Made by a program: the position numbers and the translations under genes. The notes under the pieces are model-generated. The model saw only the letters and a list, made by a program, of their open reading frames with translations, made no database searches and had not been told where the DNA came from. 33,696 nucleotides of DNA from Nitrospira sp. (lineage in GTDB: Bacteria; Nitrospirota; Nitrospiria; Nitrospirales; Nitrospiraceae), in the NCBI GenBank assembly GCA_013696305.1, contig JACCYV010000262.1, forward strand, positions 1 to 33,696, written 5' to 3'. Below, in pieces: positions 24,218-32,470 of this stretch (position 1 is its first letter; each line of letters begins with the position of its first letter).

Positions 24218-25759
24218 ATGAGGCGCGTGGTCTGGATTGCGTTGGTCTGGTGGAGCGTGGCATGGGTCGTGACCGACGTGCCGGCGGCGGAGGCACTCAC
24301 GGGTGCCTCTCCGCCGTCTCCGCTTGAGCAAGCATTGCAGGCTCTGTACAGTGACGAGGAGGCGACGCGAGAGCAGGCGGTTCGTGTGCTGATCGAACAG
24401 GGCGATGCGACGCTCCTGCCACGCTTGGATGAGTTGCGGGCCCATGCGGATCGAAGCCTCCGCATGGCGATCAAGCCGGTGGCCGATGCGTGGCGACACC
24501 GCGACGACTTGGCCAGCCCGGATGCCGATATAAGGCGTTCGGCGGCAACCGACCTCGGGACGAGCGGTCGGGCGGTGGCGATTCCCTGGCTGGAGGCCGC
24601 GGCAGGCTTTGAATCACACCATTGGGTTCGTTATGCGATGGACGAGTCGGCACAGTTGCTGAAGCTCGCCTCCGACGATCCGGCCATCAAGGCCCAGGCC
24701 GCGACGAAACTGGGCGAACTGCGCAGCCAGAATGCAGTGCCGGCATTGAAAGCACTGGTGCAGGCGGCCGAGGAATCAGGTGGGACTGAGCAGCAGAAGC
24801 CCCTTGCGCGGGCCGCTACGGCCGCCATTGACCGGATCGAAACCTGGAACGTCTGGTCGACGGCGATCGAAACCGTGTTTCGCGGCATCAGCCTGAGTTC
24901 CATCCTCCTCATCATGTCCGTAGGGTTGGCGATCGTGTTCGGGTTGATGGGCGTCATCAATATGGCGCATGGCGAACTGATGATGATCGGAGCCTATGCC
25001 ACCTTTGTGATGCAGGAATGTTTTAAACTCTATGTTCCTTCAAGCTGGTTCGACTCCTATTACCTGGCGGCCCTCCCGGCCTCGTTTCTTGCCGCAGCAG
25101 TGTTCGGATTGATCCTGGAAGCGACGGTCATTCGCTTTCTCTACGGCCGTCCCCTCGAAACGATGCTGGCGACCTGGGGTGTCAGCCTGATTCTGATTCA
25201 GGCCGCCCGCATCTATTTCGGTGATTTGACGGCGGTCACCGCTCCGGCCTGGCTCAACGGCGGTGCGCAGGTCATGGTGGGAGTGTTCCTGCCCTTTAAT
25301 CGTCTGTTCATCATCGGCCTCTCCATTCTCTGTGTCATGGGGATTTACGCGTTGCTGTTCCGGTCGAGCCTCGGGTTACGAGTGCGGGCCGTCACGCAGA
25401 ATCGCAACATGAGCGCCTGTCTGGGAATTCCCACCAGAAAGGTGGACGCCTACACCTTCGCCTTCGGGTCCGGTTTGGCCGGGATTGCGGGGTGGGCTTT
25501 AACCCTGGTCGGGAATGTCGAGCCGGGACTCGGTCAAAACTACATCGTGGACTCATTCATGGTGGTCGTGACCGGTGGTGTCGGCAAACTCGCCGGAACG
25601 ATCATTGCCTCATTGGGCATCGGCGGGTTGAATAAATTGATGGAGCCGAGCCTGGGCGCAGTATATGGGAAGGTCTTGATCCTGGTGCTGGTGATTCTCT
25701 TCCTGCAGCGGCGACCCTCAGGGCTGTTTGCCGTCAAGGGGCGTCAGGCCGAGGGCTGA
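24218..25759 (+). CDS. urtB: Urea ABC transporter permease UrtB
   Basis: UrtB is one of two membrane subunits of the urea importer, of the branched-chain amino acid permease family. The 513-aa protein begins with a signal-like segment and about 200 residues of helical, HEAT-like sequence with many Ala and Leu, a form of UrtB common in this family. The permease part follows from about residue 215, with GLMGVINMAHGELMMIGAYA, an ATWGVSLILIQ segment and the loop ACLGIPTRKVDAYTFAFGSGLAG. A GAGGGAAG ribosome-binding site precedes ATG 24218. Confidence 0.95.
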   Translation: MRRVVWIALVWWSVAWVVTDVPAAEALTGASPPSPLEQALQALYSDEEATREQAVRVLIEQGDATLLPRLDELRAHADRSLRMAIKPVADAWRHRDDLASPDADIRRSAATDLGTSGRAVAIPWLEAAAGFESHHWVRYAMDESAQLLKLASDDPAIKAQAATKLGELRSQNAVPALKALVQAAEESGGTEQQKPLARAATAAIDRIETWNVWSTAIETVFRGISLSSILLIMSVGLAIVFGLMGVINMAHGELMMIGAYATFVMQECFKLYVPSSWFDSYYLAALPASFLAAAVFGLILEATVIRFLYGRPLETMLATWGVSLILIQAARIYFGDLTAVTAPAWLNGGAQVMVGVFLPFNRLFIIGLSILCVMGIYALLFRSSLGLRVRAVTQNRNMSACLGIPTRKVDAYTFAFGSGLAGIAGWALTLVGNVEPGLGQNYIVDSFMVVVTGGVGKLAGTIIASLGIGGLNKLMEPSLGAVYGKVLILVLVILFLQRRPSGLFAVKGRQAEG

Positions 25760-25775
25760 GGATAGAGCAGGCAGA

Positions 25776-26924
25776 ATGGGAGAATCGCTGACACCATCAT
25801 CGAATGCGGAGCGAAACGAAGGCACCATCTTTTGGGTCGTCGGTTTCGTGCTGCTCTTTGTCCTTCCGGTCCTCAACGTGTTGCCGACGGAGAATTCCTG
25901 GCTGCATGTGTCCGATTTCGCGCTGAACCGATTCGGGAAGTTCCTGGCCTTTGCCATCCTCGCGCTCGGCCTCGATTTGATCTGGGGGTACGCCGGCATC
26001 CTCAGTCTGGGACAGGGAGTTTTCTTCGGGTTGGGCGCCTACTGCATGGGGATGCACCTCATGCTCACGATCGGAAACGAAAGTGTCTACGGCAGCGCCC
26101 TGCCGGACTTCATGGTGTGGAATCAAGTCACGGAACTGCCGTTTTTCTGGAAGCCCTTCTACAGCTTCTCTGCCGCTGTATTAGCCGGCCTGTTGGTTCC
26201 GGCATGCTTCGCGCTCGTCTTTGGATTTCTCGCCTTCCGTAGCCGGATCCGCGGCGTGTATTTTGCGATCATCACGCAGGCGCTGGCACTCATGGCGTGG
26301 CTGGTCTTCAATCGGAATGAAACGAATCTGGGGGGCACGAACGGCCTGACGGACTTCAAGACGATCTTGGGATTTCGTCTCTCCGATCCGGGGACGCAGC
26401 TCGCGCTCTACGTCGTCACGGTGCTGTGCCTGGGGGGCGCCTATCTGCTGTGCCGCTGGATCATCGGTTCGCGGGCCGGGCGGGTTCTGATCGCCATCCG
26501 CGACAGCGAGCAGCGCGTGTTGTTTTCCGGCTACTCGCCGGCCAATTACAAACTGTTCGTCTTCGTGGTGTCGGCCGCGCTGGCAGGCCTCGCGGGAATG
26601 CTCTATGTCCCGCAGGTCGGCATCATTACTCCCGCGCAGATGGGCGTCCTGCCGTCCCTCGAAACGGTGATCTGGGTAGCAGTGGGAGGCCGAGCCACCC
26701 TGGTCGGAGCCATCGTCGGAGCTGTGGGTGTGAACCTGGGACGCAGCATTCTCACGAACCACTTTCCAGAATTGTGGCCGTTCTTTTTGGGCGGGCTCTT
26801 TGTGGTCGTGGTCTTGCTGTTTCCCGACGGGGTGATGGGCATCACCAGGACGCTGAGCGAGAAGCTGACGATGTGGAGCGCCCGTCTTCGAAAGGCCCCC
26901 GCTGCGGAGGAGGAGCAGGCATGA
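25776..26924 (+). CDS. urtC: Urea ABC transporter permease UrtC
   Basis: UrtC is the second membrane subunit. ATG 25776 gives 382 aa; the ORF track start at 25728 overlaps urtB and is unlikely. About nine to ten hydrophobic spans are visible, with LGLDLIWGYAGILSLGQGVFFGLGAY, RSRIRGVYFAIITQALALM, NLGGTNGLTDF and AIRDSEQRVLFSGYSPANYK, all characteristic of LivM/UrtC permeases. It starts 16 bases after urtB and overlaps urtD by ATGA. Confidence 0.95.
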   Translation: MGESLTPSSNAERNEGTIFWVVGFVLLFVLPVLNVLPTENSWLHVSDFALNRFGKFLAFAILALGLDLIWGYAGILSLGQGVFFGLGAYCMGMHLMLTIGNESVYGSALPDFMVWNQVTELPFFWKPFYSFSAAVLAGLLVPACFALVFGFLAFRSRIRGVYFAIITQALALMAWLVFNRNETNLGGTNGLTDFKTILGFRLSDPGTQLALYVVTVLCLGGAYLLCRWIIGSRAGRVLIAIRDSEQRVLFSGYSPANYKLFVFVVSAALAGLAGMLYVPQVGIITPAQMGVLPSLETVIWVAVGGRATLVGAIVGAVGVNLGRSILTNHFPELWPFFLGGLFVVVVLLFPDGVMGITRTLSEKLTMWSARLRKAPAAEEEQA

Positions 26925-27688
26925 CGGAACATGGCTCCATCATCTATCTGGAAGGCGTGACCGTCGATTATGACGGCTTCAAGGCGTTAAATAGTCTGAA
27001 CTTCATCGTCAATCATCGCGAGCTGCGGGTGGTGATCGGACCGAACGGAGCCGGTAAGACGACGCTCCTCGATGTGATCTCAGGCAAGACCAAACCGGCG
27101 GCCGGGCGCGTGATCTTCGGCAAAGACACGCATCTCATCGGCATGCGGGAGTATGAGATTACGCAACTCGGGATCGGAAGAAAGTTCCAGGCGCCGTCGA
27201 TCTATGGCAATCTGACCGTCTGGGAAAACCTCGATCTCTCGCTGAGCCGTCCCAGCAAGGGCGTGCTGTTTACGCTGAGAGGCCGTTCGACGACAGCGGA
27301 GAGAAACCAGATCGATGAGGCTCTGGAAACCATCGGATTAAAGAATCAGGCGCACCTCCGAGCTGGGTCGTTGTCTCATGGCCAGAAACAATGGCTCGAA
27401 ATCGGCATGGTCATTTTGCAGGATCCGGAATTGCTGCTGGTGGATGAACCGGTGGCCGGCATGACGGACGAAGAGACGGAACAAACCGGACGGTTGCTGC
27501 AGTCGCTGGCGGAGAAACATGCCATCGTCGTCATCGAGCACGATATGGAGTTCGTGCGGCAGATCGCGCGCATCGTCACCGTGTTGCACGAAGGAACCGT
27601 AATTTGCGAGGGGCCGGTAGAGAAGGTGCAGGCTGATCCGCGCGTCGTGGAGATTTATCTAGGCCGCCACAAGGTCACGCATGCCTAG
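26921..27688 (+). CDS. urtD: Urea ABC transporter ATPase UrtD
   Basis: UrtD is one of two ATPases that energise the urea importer. ATG 26921, preceded by GGAGGAGGAG, gives 255 aa; the ORF track's 26426 start merges out-of-frame urtC sequence. Walker [10 protein letters not shown], the Q-loop in GIGRKFQAPSIYGNLTVWEN, signature LSHGQKQWLEI, Walker B LLLVDEPVAGM and switch His in VVIEHDMEF are visible. The LSHGQ signature and FQAPSIYGNLTVWENL stretch fit UrtD. It is followed by a 91-bp gap before urtE. Confidence 0.95.
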   Translation: MTEHGSIIYLEGVTVDYDGFKALNSLNFIVNHRELRVVIGPNGAGKTTLLDVISGKTKPAAGRVIFGKDTHLIGMREYEITQLGIGRKFQAPSIYGNLTVWENLDLSLSRPSKGVLFTLRGRSTTAERNQIDEALETIGLKNQAHLRAGSLSHGQKQWLEIGMVILQDPELLLVDEPVAGMTDEETEQTGRLLQSLAEKHAIVVIEHDMEFVRQIARIVTVLHEGTVICEGPVEKVQADPRVVEIYLGRHKVTHA

Positions 27689-27728
27689 CAGGATGTTGAT
27701 CGCGCTTCCAGCGTCGTTCTCGGCCTGC

Positions 27729-27744
27729 TGCCTTGCCGGAGGCA
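27729..27744 (+). other. Small hairpin in the urtD-urtE gap
   Basis: TGCCT pairs with AGGCA around the 6-base loop TGCCGG, a short stem without a T-run. The loop lacks the A1/G4 pattern of ANTAR targets, so it is not a third copy of the leader element. It may only affect message stability. Confidence 0.25.
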
Positions 27745-27779
27745 CTTTGAATATCCTAAGAGAGTAATGTAGCCATACT

Positions 27780-28490
27780 ATGTTGCGGCTTGAGAAGATT
27801 AACGTCTACTACGGCGAGAGCCATATCCTGCGAAACGTCTCCTTTCACATTGAGGCGGGCCAAGTGGCCTGCGTGATGGGACGTAACGGCGTCGGCAAGT
27901 CCACGACGCTCAAGGCCATTATGGGCCTATTGCCGGTGCGCAGCGGGCAAGTCCTTTTCGACGGAGCGGATCTCACGAAGGAGTCGACCGATCGGCGTGC
28001 CAAGCGCGGCCTCGCCTATGTGCCGCAGGGGCGGGAGATTATTCCGCACTTGACGGTGCGCGACAACCTCCAACTCGGTTATTGGGCGCGCGGGACTGCG
28101 GCGAATGGACCGTCCGAAAAGGCCGCCTTCGACGAGGTGTTTACCCTCTTCCCCAAGCTCACGCACATTTTGGAGCGGCCGGGCGGTGTCTTGAGCGGCG
28201 GTGAACAACAGCAGCTCGCGATCGGACGCGCGCTGCTGTCGAATCCAAAGGTGCTCTTATTGGATGAACCGACGGAAGGCATCCAGCCCTCGATCGTCGA
28301 TCAGATTGAAGACGTCATCATCGGGTTCAAGGCGGCCCGTCGGTTTGCAATCGTCCTGGTCGAGCAGGGTCAGCATTTTGCGGCACGATTGGCGGACAGT
28401 TATGTGGTGATGGCCAAAGGAGCGGTGATGGCAGCGGGGAAAAAGGATGAGCTCAGTGCCGAGATGGTGAAGCAGCATTTGACCGTGTAG
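27780..28490 (+). CDS. urtE: Urea ABC transporter ATPase UrtE
   Basis: UrtE is the second ATPase of the urea importer, LivF-like in type. The 236-aa protein has Walker A GRNGVGKST, the Q-loop segment GLAYVPQGREIIPHLTVRDNL, signature LSGGEQQQLAIGRAL, Walker B VLLLDEPTEGIQPSIV and switch region IVLVEQGQHFA. Starting at ATG 27780 there is no clear ribosome-binding site (AGCCATACT precedes it), and it is separated from urtD by 91 bases, unlike the tight spacing of urtB-C-D. It ends the transporter operon. Confidence 0.94.
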   Translation: MLRLEKINVYYGESHILRNVSFHIEAGQVACVMGRNGVGKSTTLKAIMGLLPVRSGQVLFDGADLTKESTDRRAKRGLAYVPQGREIIPHLTVRDNLQLGYWARGTAANGPSEKAAFDEVFTLFPKLTHILERPGGVLSGGEQQQLAIGRALLSNPKVLLLDEPTEGIQPSIVDQIEDVIIGFKAARRFAIVLVEQGQHFAARLADSYVVMAKGAVMAAGKKDELSAEMVKQHLTV

Positions 28491-28960
28491 ACCGGGGCCA
28501 GAGTGTCTTCCTGGTCGCGCAACGCACGCCCTCAGAAGGCCCTCGTTGGATACGCGCAGTCGAAGACATCCAGATACCGTTCCCGGACTTGTCCCACCCC
28601 AGAAAGAGCTGGGGACTTTGAAAATCATGGTGGCATGGCGTGAGTGGCTGGCAGATTCTTGCTTGCCCAGAGAAACCATTGAACTCATCTGCTCTCCCCG
28701 CTAATATTCTCCCGCATCGCCATAGGCAACTGAGGTTGAGAGGTGAGAAGTGAAAGGGTGGGAGGGAAATGGTGCGACGTGCGAGAGATTTGGACCATCA
28801 GGAAAACAGGCGACGTGGGCGGTGTTTTTTCTGCTGAGTGTCCAATGCTCCTGCGCAACTGCCCAATACACTTCTCTCGCAGGTGCCGAGAAGGATCAGG
28901 TTGAATAGCTCAGGCGGTTTTGAAGAACGAGTAACGAATGTTGTGTGACGAGGGCCAACC
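28491..28960 (+). other. 470-bp intergenic region between urtE and ureA
   Basis: No convincing gene is seen here; the ORF on the - strand at 28257-28688 is half an antisense shadow of urtE. The first 80 bases can fold into an imperfect hairpin (GTCTTC at 28505 with GAAGAC at 28562, and GCGCAACG at 28517 with CGTT...CGCGC at 28544-28557). A 6-bp GC-rich hairpin lies at 28597-28614. A candidate promoter is at 28679-28707. The last 250 bases hold a T6 run near 28825 without a good stem before it, and CCTGCG/CGCAGG as a loose inverted repeat. The size suggests that urease has its own regulation. Confidence 0.5.
28679..28707 (+). promoter_or_regulatory. Candidate sigma-70 promoter for the urease genes
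   Basis: TTGAAC (28679-28684) and TAATAT (28702-28707) are 17 bases apart, each four of six to consensus. A start near 28714 would leave a long leader of about 245 nt before ureA. It is the best candidate in this gap, though weak. Confidence 0.35.
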
Positions 28961-29263
28961 ATGCATCTGACACCGCGTGAACAGGAAAAGCTGCTGATCT
29001 ATGTGGCGGCGAATCTGGCCAAGGATCGCAAGGGGCGTGGTCTGAAGCTCAACCATCCGGAAGCAGTCGCGTATATCACGGCCGAGATTCTGGAAGGGAT
29101 TCGTGACGGCAAGTCGGTATCGGAATTGATGAGCCATGGCGCCGCGCTGCTCACTCGCACAGATGTCATGTCCGGTGTACCGGAAATGATCCCGGAACTG
29201 CAGGTTGAAGGCACCTTTCCAGATGGCACGAAGCTGGTGACCGTGCATGAGCCAATCCGATAG
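28961..29263 (+). CDS. ureA: Urease gamma subunit UreA
   Basis: UreA is the small structural subunit of nickel urease. The 100-aa protein matches the standard gamma-subunit length and pattern: [58 protein letters not shown] and the end [22 protein letters not shown] 28961 follows a GACGAGGG ribosome-binding site. It is separate from ureB rather than fused as in some urease lineages, and stands first in ureABC. Confidence 0.97.
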   Translation: MHLTPREQEKLLIYVAANLAKDRKGRGLKLNHPEAVAYITAEILEGIRDGKSVSELMSHGAALLTRTDVMSGVPEMIPELQVEGTFPDGTKLVTVHEPIR

Positions 29264-29291
29264 GTGACAGATAAAAAAGAAAGCAAAGGCT

Positions 29292-29735
29292 ATGGTGAAA
29301 AAATCTCGATCACAGGCGGCCCCCGCATCCAGTAAGCGCAATGTACTAAAGCCTATCCTCATCATTCCCGGCGAAGTCATCCTCGGTGAGGGCGACATCA
29401 TTGCCCTGCATGGCCGGCAGACCATTGAGCTAACCGTGTCCAACACCGGCGATCGGCCGATTCAGGTGGGGTCGCATTGTCATTTCTTAGAGGCCAATCG
29501 TGCGCTCAAGTTCGATCGTGAGAGCGCCTATGGATTTCGCTTACAAGTCCCGGCCGGGACTGCGGTGCGGTTCGAGCCTGGTGAAGCGAAGCGGGTCATG
29601 CTGGTGGCACTCGGGGGCAATCGTGTGGCCTATGGCATCAATGGTCTGGTGAACGGCAAACTGGATGATCCGGACGTGCGTGAGAAGGCGCTTGCGTCAG
29701 CTCGAGATCAGGGTTTCATCGGGAGGAATGGGTAG
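29292..29735 (+). CDS. ureB: Urease beta subunit UreB
   Basis: UreB packs between the gamma and alpha chains. The core from [12 protein letters not shown] through [37 protein letters not shown] and the YGINGLVNG segment is typical. The protein is 147 aa; about 25 N-terminal residues rich in Lys, Ser and Ala precede the core, and a short C-terminal tail follows, so it is longer than the ~105-aa minimal beta subunits. AAAGAAAGC upstream is a weak ribosome-binding site. It starts 28 bases after ureA. A palindromic repeat separates it from ureC. Confidence 0.95.
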   Translation: MVKKSRSQAAPASSKRNVLKPILIIPGEVILGEGDIIALHGRQTIELTVSNTGDRPIQVGSHCHFLEANRALKFDRESAYGFRLQVPAGTAVRFEPGEAKRVMLVALGGNRVAYGINGLVNGKLDDPDVREKALASARDQGFIGRNG

Positions 29736-29765
29736 AGACCCGGCCCTTGTATGAGAAAGGAGAGC

Positions 29766-29887
29766 GGCTGCTCAAAACGGTCATCCAACGAGGCCGTAGG
29801 CAAAGCCAGAGTCGTAGTCGTACCCTTGGGGGTACGTTGAGGACTCTGACAAACCGAGAACGAAGTTGGGGCCCGTTTTCAACAACT
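29766..29887. repeat. Palindromic repeat, copy 1, in the ureB-ureC gap
   Basis: A stretch of about 122 bases with inverted ends: GGCTGCTCAAAACGG on the left and CCCGTTTTCAACAACT on the right. Within it AGAGTC pairs with GACTCT, and at the centre CGTACCC/GGGTACG flank TTGG. The whole can fold into one long imperfect hairpin. The ends and centre match copy 2 at 31624. Small size, inverted ends and no coding capacity make it MITE- or REP-like. It fills nearly all of the ureB-ureC gap. Confidence 0.8.
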
Positions 29888-29894
29888 GATTAAA

Positions 29895-31622
29895 ATGAAA
29901 ATTCCACGTCGACAATACGCCGATCTGTACGGCCCGACCGTTGGGGATCGTATCAGGCTGGCCGATACGGATCTGCTGGTCGAAATCACGCGCGATTTGA
30001 CCGTGCCTGGGGAAGAGGCCAAGTTCGGTGGCGGCAAAGTCATCCGCGACGGGATGGGACAGTCTCCGGCTGCCACTAGAGCCAAGGGTGCGCTGGATCT
30101 CGTCATCACGAATGCCATCATCATCGATTGGTGGGGCGTGGTGAAGGCCGATATCGGAATTCGCGACGGACGGATTGCCGGCATCGGCAAATCAGGGAAT
30201 CCCGATCTGATGGACGGTGTCACGAAAGGCATGGAGATCGGGCCTTGCACGGAGGTGTTGTCCGCCGAAGGAAAAATCATCACGGCCGGTGGGATTGATA
30301 CGCACATCCACTTCATCTGTCCGCAGATCATCACCGAGGCGTTGGCCAATGGACTGACGACGCTCATCGGGGGAGGCACAGGACCCGCGACTGGAACGAA
30401 CGCCACGACCTGCACGCCGGGGCCATGGAACATTCATCGCATGCTGGAGGCGGCGGACGGCTTTCCGATCAATTTGGGATTCCTGGGCAAAGGCAATTCG
30501 TCCCTGCCTGAAGGATTGAACGAGCAGGTCGAGGCAGGTGCCATTGGTTTGAAGCTGCATGAGGATTGGGGCACGACACCGGCCGCCATCGACACCTGTC
30601 TGAATGTGGCGGAACGTTACGATATTCAGGTGGCGATCCATACCGATACGATCAACGAGGCCGGGTTTGTCGAGGACACGATCAAGGCCTTCAAGGGCCG
30701 GACGATTCACTCGTTTCATACCGAAGGCGCAGGCGGTGGTCATGCTCCGGATATTATCAAGGTCTGCGGCGAGGCGAATGTCTTACCCTCCTCGACGAAT
30801 CCCACCATGCCCTTCACGATTAATACGATGGATGAACATCTCGACATGCTGATGGTGTGCCACCATCTCAATCCGCGTGTGCCTGAAGACATCGCCTTTG
30901 CCGAATCGCGTATCCGTCGTGAAACCATTGCCGCCGAGGACATTCTGCATGATCTTGGCGCGATCAGCATTATGTCGTCCGATTCACAGGCGATGGGGCG
31001 AGTCGGCGAGGTCATCATCCGCACCTGGCAGACGGCACACAAAATGAAAGTGCAGCGGGGGCATTTGTCGGAACGCGGCATCGACAAGCGTGATGGCCAA
31101 CATGACAATTGGCGCGCGCGACGGTACGTGGCGAAGTATACGATCAATCCCGCCATCGCGCATGGGGTGGCTCATGAGGTGGGATCTGTCGAAGTGGGCA
31201 AGCTGGCGGATCTTGTGTTGTGGAAACCAGCCTTCTTCGGGGTGAAGCCTGAAATAGTAATCAAGGGCGGCTTCCCCATGTCGGCGGCGATGGGCGATCC
31301 CAATGCTTCGATACCGACGCCCCAGCCCGTGCTGACGAGACCGATGTTTGGAAGTTTTGGCCGTGCGCCCTTCTCCACGAGCCTGACCTTTCTTTCTCAG
31401 AAAGCCTTGGAGCGAGAGGTGCCGAAACAGCTGGGATTGCAGAAACGCGTCACGGCGGTCAAGGGCTGTCGAACCATCGGCAAGCGCGATCTGAAATTGA
31501 ATGATGCGTTGCCGAGGATAGAGGTCGATTCCGAAACCTACGAAGTGCGCGCGGACGGAGAATTGCTCACATGCGAACCGGTGGAGGTTCTTCCCATGGC
31601 TCAACGCTACTTCTTGTTTTGA
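29895..31622 (+). CDS. ureC: Urease alpha subunit UreC (catalytic)
   Basis: UreC holds the dinickel centre that hydrolyses urea to ammonia and carbamate. At 575 aa it is full length. All expected residues are visible: nickel ligands H137 and H139 (THIHF), carbamylated K220 (GLKLHEDWG), H249, H275 and D363 (SSDSQAMG), and the flap with C322 and catalytic H323 (MVCHHLNP). ATG 29895 begins [19 protein letters not shown], as in other alpha subunits. No Shine-Dalgarno sequence is seen before it, because a repeat element ends 7 bases upstream. A second repeat starts 1 base after its stop. Confidence 0.97.
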   Translation: MKIPRRQYADLYGPTVGDRIRLADTDLLVEITRDLTVPGEEAKFGGGKVIRDGMGQSPAATRAKGALDLVITNAIIIDWWGVVKADIGIRDGRIAGIGKSGNPDLMDGVTKGMEIGPCTEVLSAEGKIITAGGIDTHIHFICPQIITEALANGLTTLIGGGTGPATGTNATTCTPGPWNIHRMLEAADGFPINLGFLGKGNSSLPEGLNEQVEAGAIGLKLHEDWGTTPAAIDTCLNVAERYDIQVAIHTDTINEAGFVEDTIKAFKGRTIHSFHTEGAGGGHAPDIIKVCGEANVLPSSTNPTMPFTINTMDEHLDMLMVCHHLNPRVPEDIAFAESRIRRETIAAEDILHDLGAISIMSSDSQAMGRVGEVIIRTWQTAHKMKVQRGHLSERGIDKRDGQHDNWRARRYVAKYTINPAIAHGVAHEVGSVEVGKLADLVLWKPAFFGVKPEIVIKGGFPMSAAMGDPNASIPTPQPVLTRPMFGSFGRAPFSTSLTFLSQKALEREVPKQLGLQKRVTAVKGCRTIGKRDLKLNDALPRIEVDSETYEVRADGELLTCEPVEVLPMAQRYFLF

Positions 31623-31623
31623 C

Positions 31624-31743
31624 GGCTGCTGAAAACGCCGTCCAGCGGCGTTCTCACCTTGAACGCATCTTCAACGTACCCCAAGGGTACGCCTCCGGTG
31701 CGTTCGTCGGCTGCGGCCTTGCTGGACAACGTTTTGATCAGCC
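31624..31743. repeat. Palindromic repeat, copy 2, in the ureC-ureF gap
   Basis: About 120 bases beginning GGCTGCTGAAAACG and ending CGTTTTGATCAGCC, its near reverse complement. Nested pairs include GTCCAGC with GCTGGAC, AACGCA with TGCGTT, and CGTACCC with GGGTACG around a 3-base centre. It shares the ends and the core with copy 1 at 29766, while the arms between them differ. It starts directly after the ureC stop and could act as a transcript-end or processing structure between structural and accessory urease genes. Confidence 0.82.
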
Positions 31744-31777
31744 TAGCGATCCTAACCTATCCGTATAGAGTAACAAC

Positions 31778-32464
31778 ATGAATACTATCTCTCTTCTGAC
31801 AGGCCTCCGGTTCATCGACAGCTTCTTCCCCTCCGGGGGATATGCCTACTCGTCGGGGTTGGAAGCGGCGGTGCAAGACGGCGCGGTGCGCACGGGCGAC
31901 GAACTCTCTCATTATGTGGAGGATATGTTTCGCCAGGGTGTGGCGCACCGCGAGGCGGTAGCAGTGGGAGTGGCCCATACGGCTCTTCTTCGTGATGACA
32001 TTCAGCCTGCGCTATCCGTCGATCATGAGCTGCATGCGATGAAGATCGGGTATGAATCGCGAGTGGCGAGTCAGCAGATGGGACGGCAGGTCGTGAAGAT
32101 CGCTATTGAACAGCCTGCCGCGCATGCCGTCCTGAAGGATTTTTTTGCGGCGATCGAGGCTGATCGCACGCCGGGTCATTTCCCCGTCGCCCTGGCGTTG
32201 ACGTTGGCTCATGCCGGCTGGGATAAAACCGAAACCATCGCCGCCTTCTGTTATCAGACGGCCATTGGGTTCGTGTCCGCTGCTGTAAAGCTCTTGCCGA
32301 TTGGCCAGCGGGAGGGGCAGCATCTGCTGGAGCGTTGGATGCCGTTGCTCGATGAATGTGCAAAAAGTGCGGCTGAGTCGAAGAGGATGACCGCTTGGTC
32401 GCCGATTCAGGATATTTATGCCATGCGACACAGCAGGCTGGAGTCGCGGCTGTTTCGATCCTAA
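31778..32464 (+). CDS. ureF: Urease accessory protein UreF
   Basis: UreF works with UreD and UreG to insert nickel and carbamylate the active-site lysine of UreC. The 228-aa, mostly helical protein has the UreF start LRFIDSFFPSGGYAYSSGLE and further conserved stretches (SRVASQQMGRQ, GHFPVALALTLAHAGW, and a late segment VKLLPIGQREGQHLLE). ATG 31778 is preceded by GAGTAA, a weak ribosome-binding site. It follows copy 2 of the palindromic repeat and is 6 bases from ureG. Confidence 0.93.
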   Translation: MNTISLLTGLRFIDSFFPSGGYAYSSGLEAAVQDGAVRTGDELSHYVEDMFRQGVAHREAVAVGVAHTALLRDDIQPALSVDHELHAMKIGYESRVASQQMGRQVVKIAIEQPAAHAVLKDFFAAIEADRTPGHFPVALALTLAHAGWDKTETIAAFCYQTAIGFVSAAVKLLPIGQREGQHLLERWMPLLDECAKSAAESKRMTAWSPIQDIYAMRHSRLESRLFRS

Positions 32465-32470
32465 ACGCCT

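Noticed and set aside
23569-24474. 301-aa ORF on the - strand over urtA and urtB.
   Set aside because: It is wholly antisense to the well-supported urtA and urtB, with low-complexity composition typical of a shadow frame.
28597-28614. CCCCAG/CTGGGG hairpin with hexaloop AAAGAG (A1 and G4 present) before the urease genes, as a second ANTAR site.
   Set aside because: Only one such hairpin is seen, no partner hairpin at a suitable distance and no terminator with a T-run overlaps it. A single A1/G4 hexaloop is expected by chance.
28649-28662. TGGCAG...TTGC as a sigma-54 (-24/-12) promoter for urease.
   Set aside because: The GG-to-GC distance is one base short of the strict sigma-54 spacing and the -24 element is imperfect.
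28257-28688. 143-aa ORF on the - strand across the urtE end and the gap.
   Set aside because: More than half is antisense to urtE, no ribosome-binding site or recognisable domain is seen.
28795-28830. T6 run near 28825 as an intrinsic terminator in the ureA leader.
   Set aside because: The preceding bases give only a weak A/T-rich AAAACA/TGTTTT pairing and no GC-rich stem.
31571-31768. 65-aa ORF across the ureC end and repeat copy 2.
   Set aside because: It is made of out-of-frame ureC plus the palindromic repeat, with no start signal.
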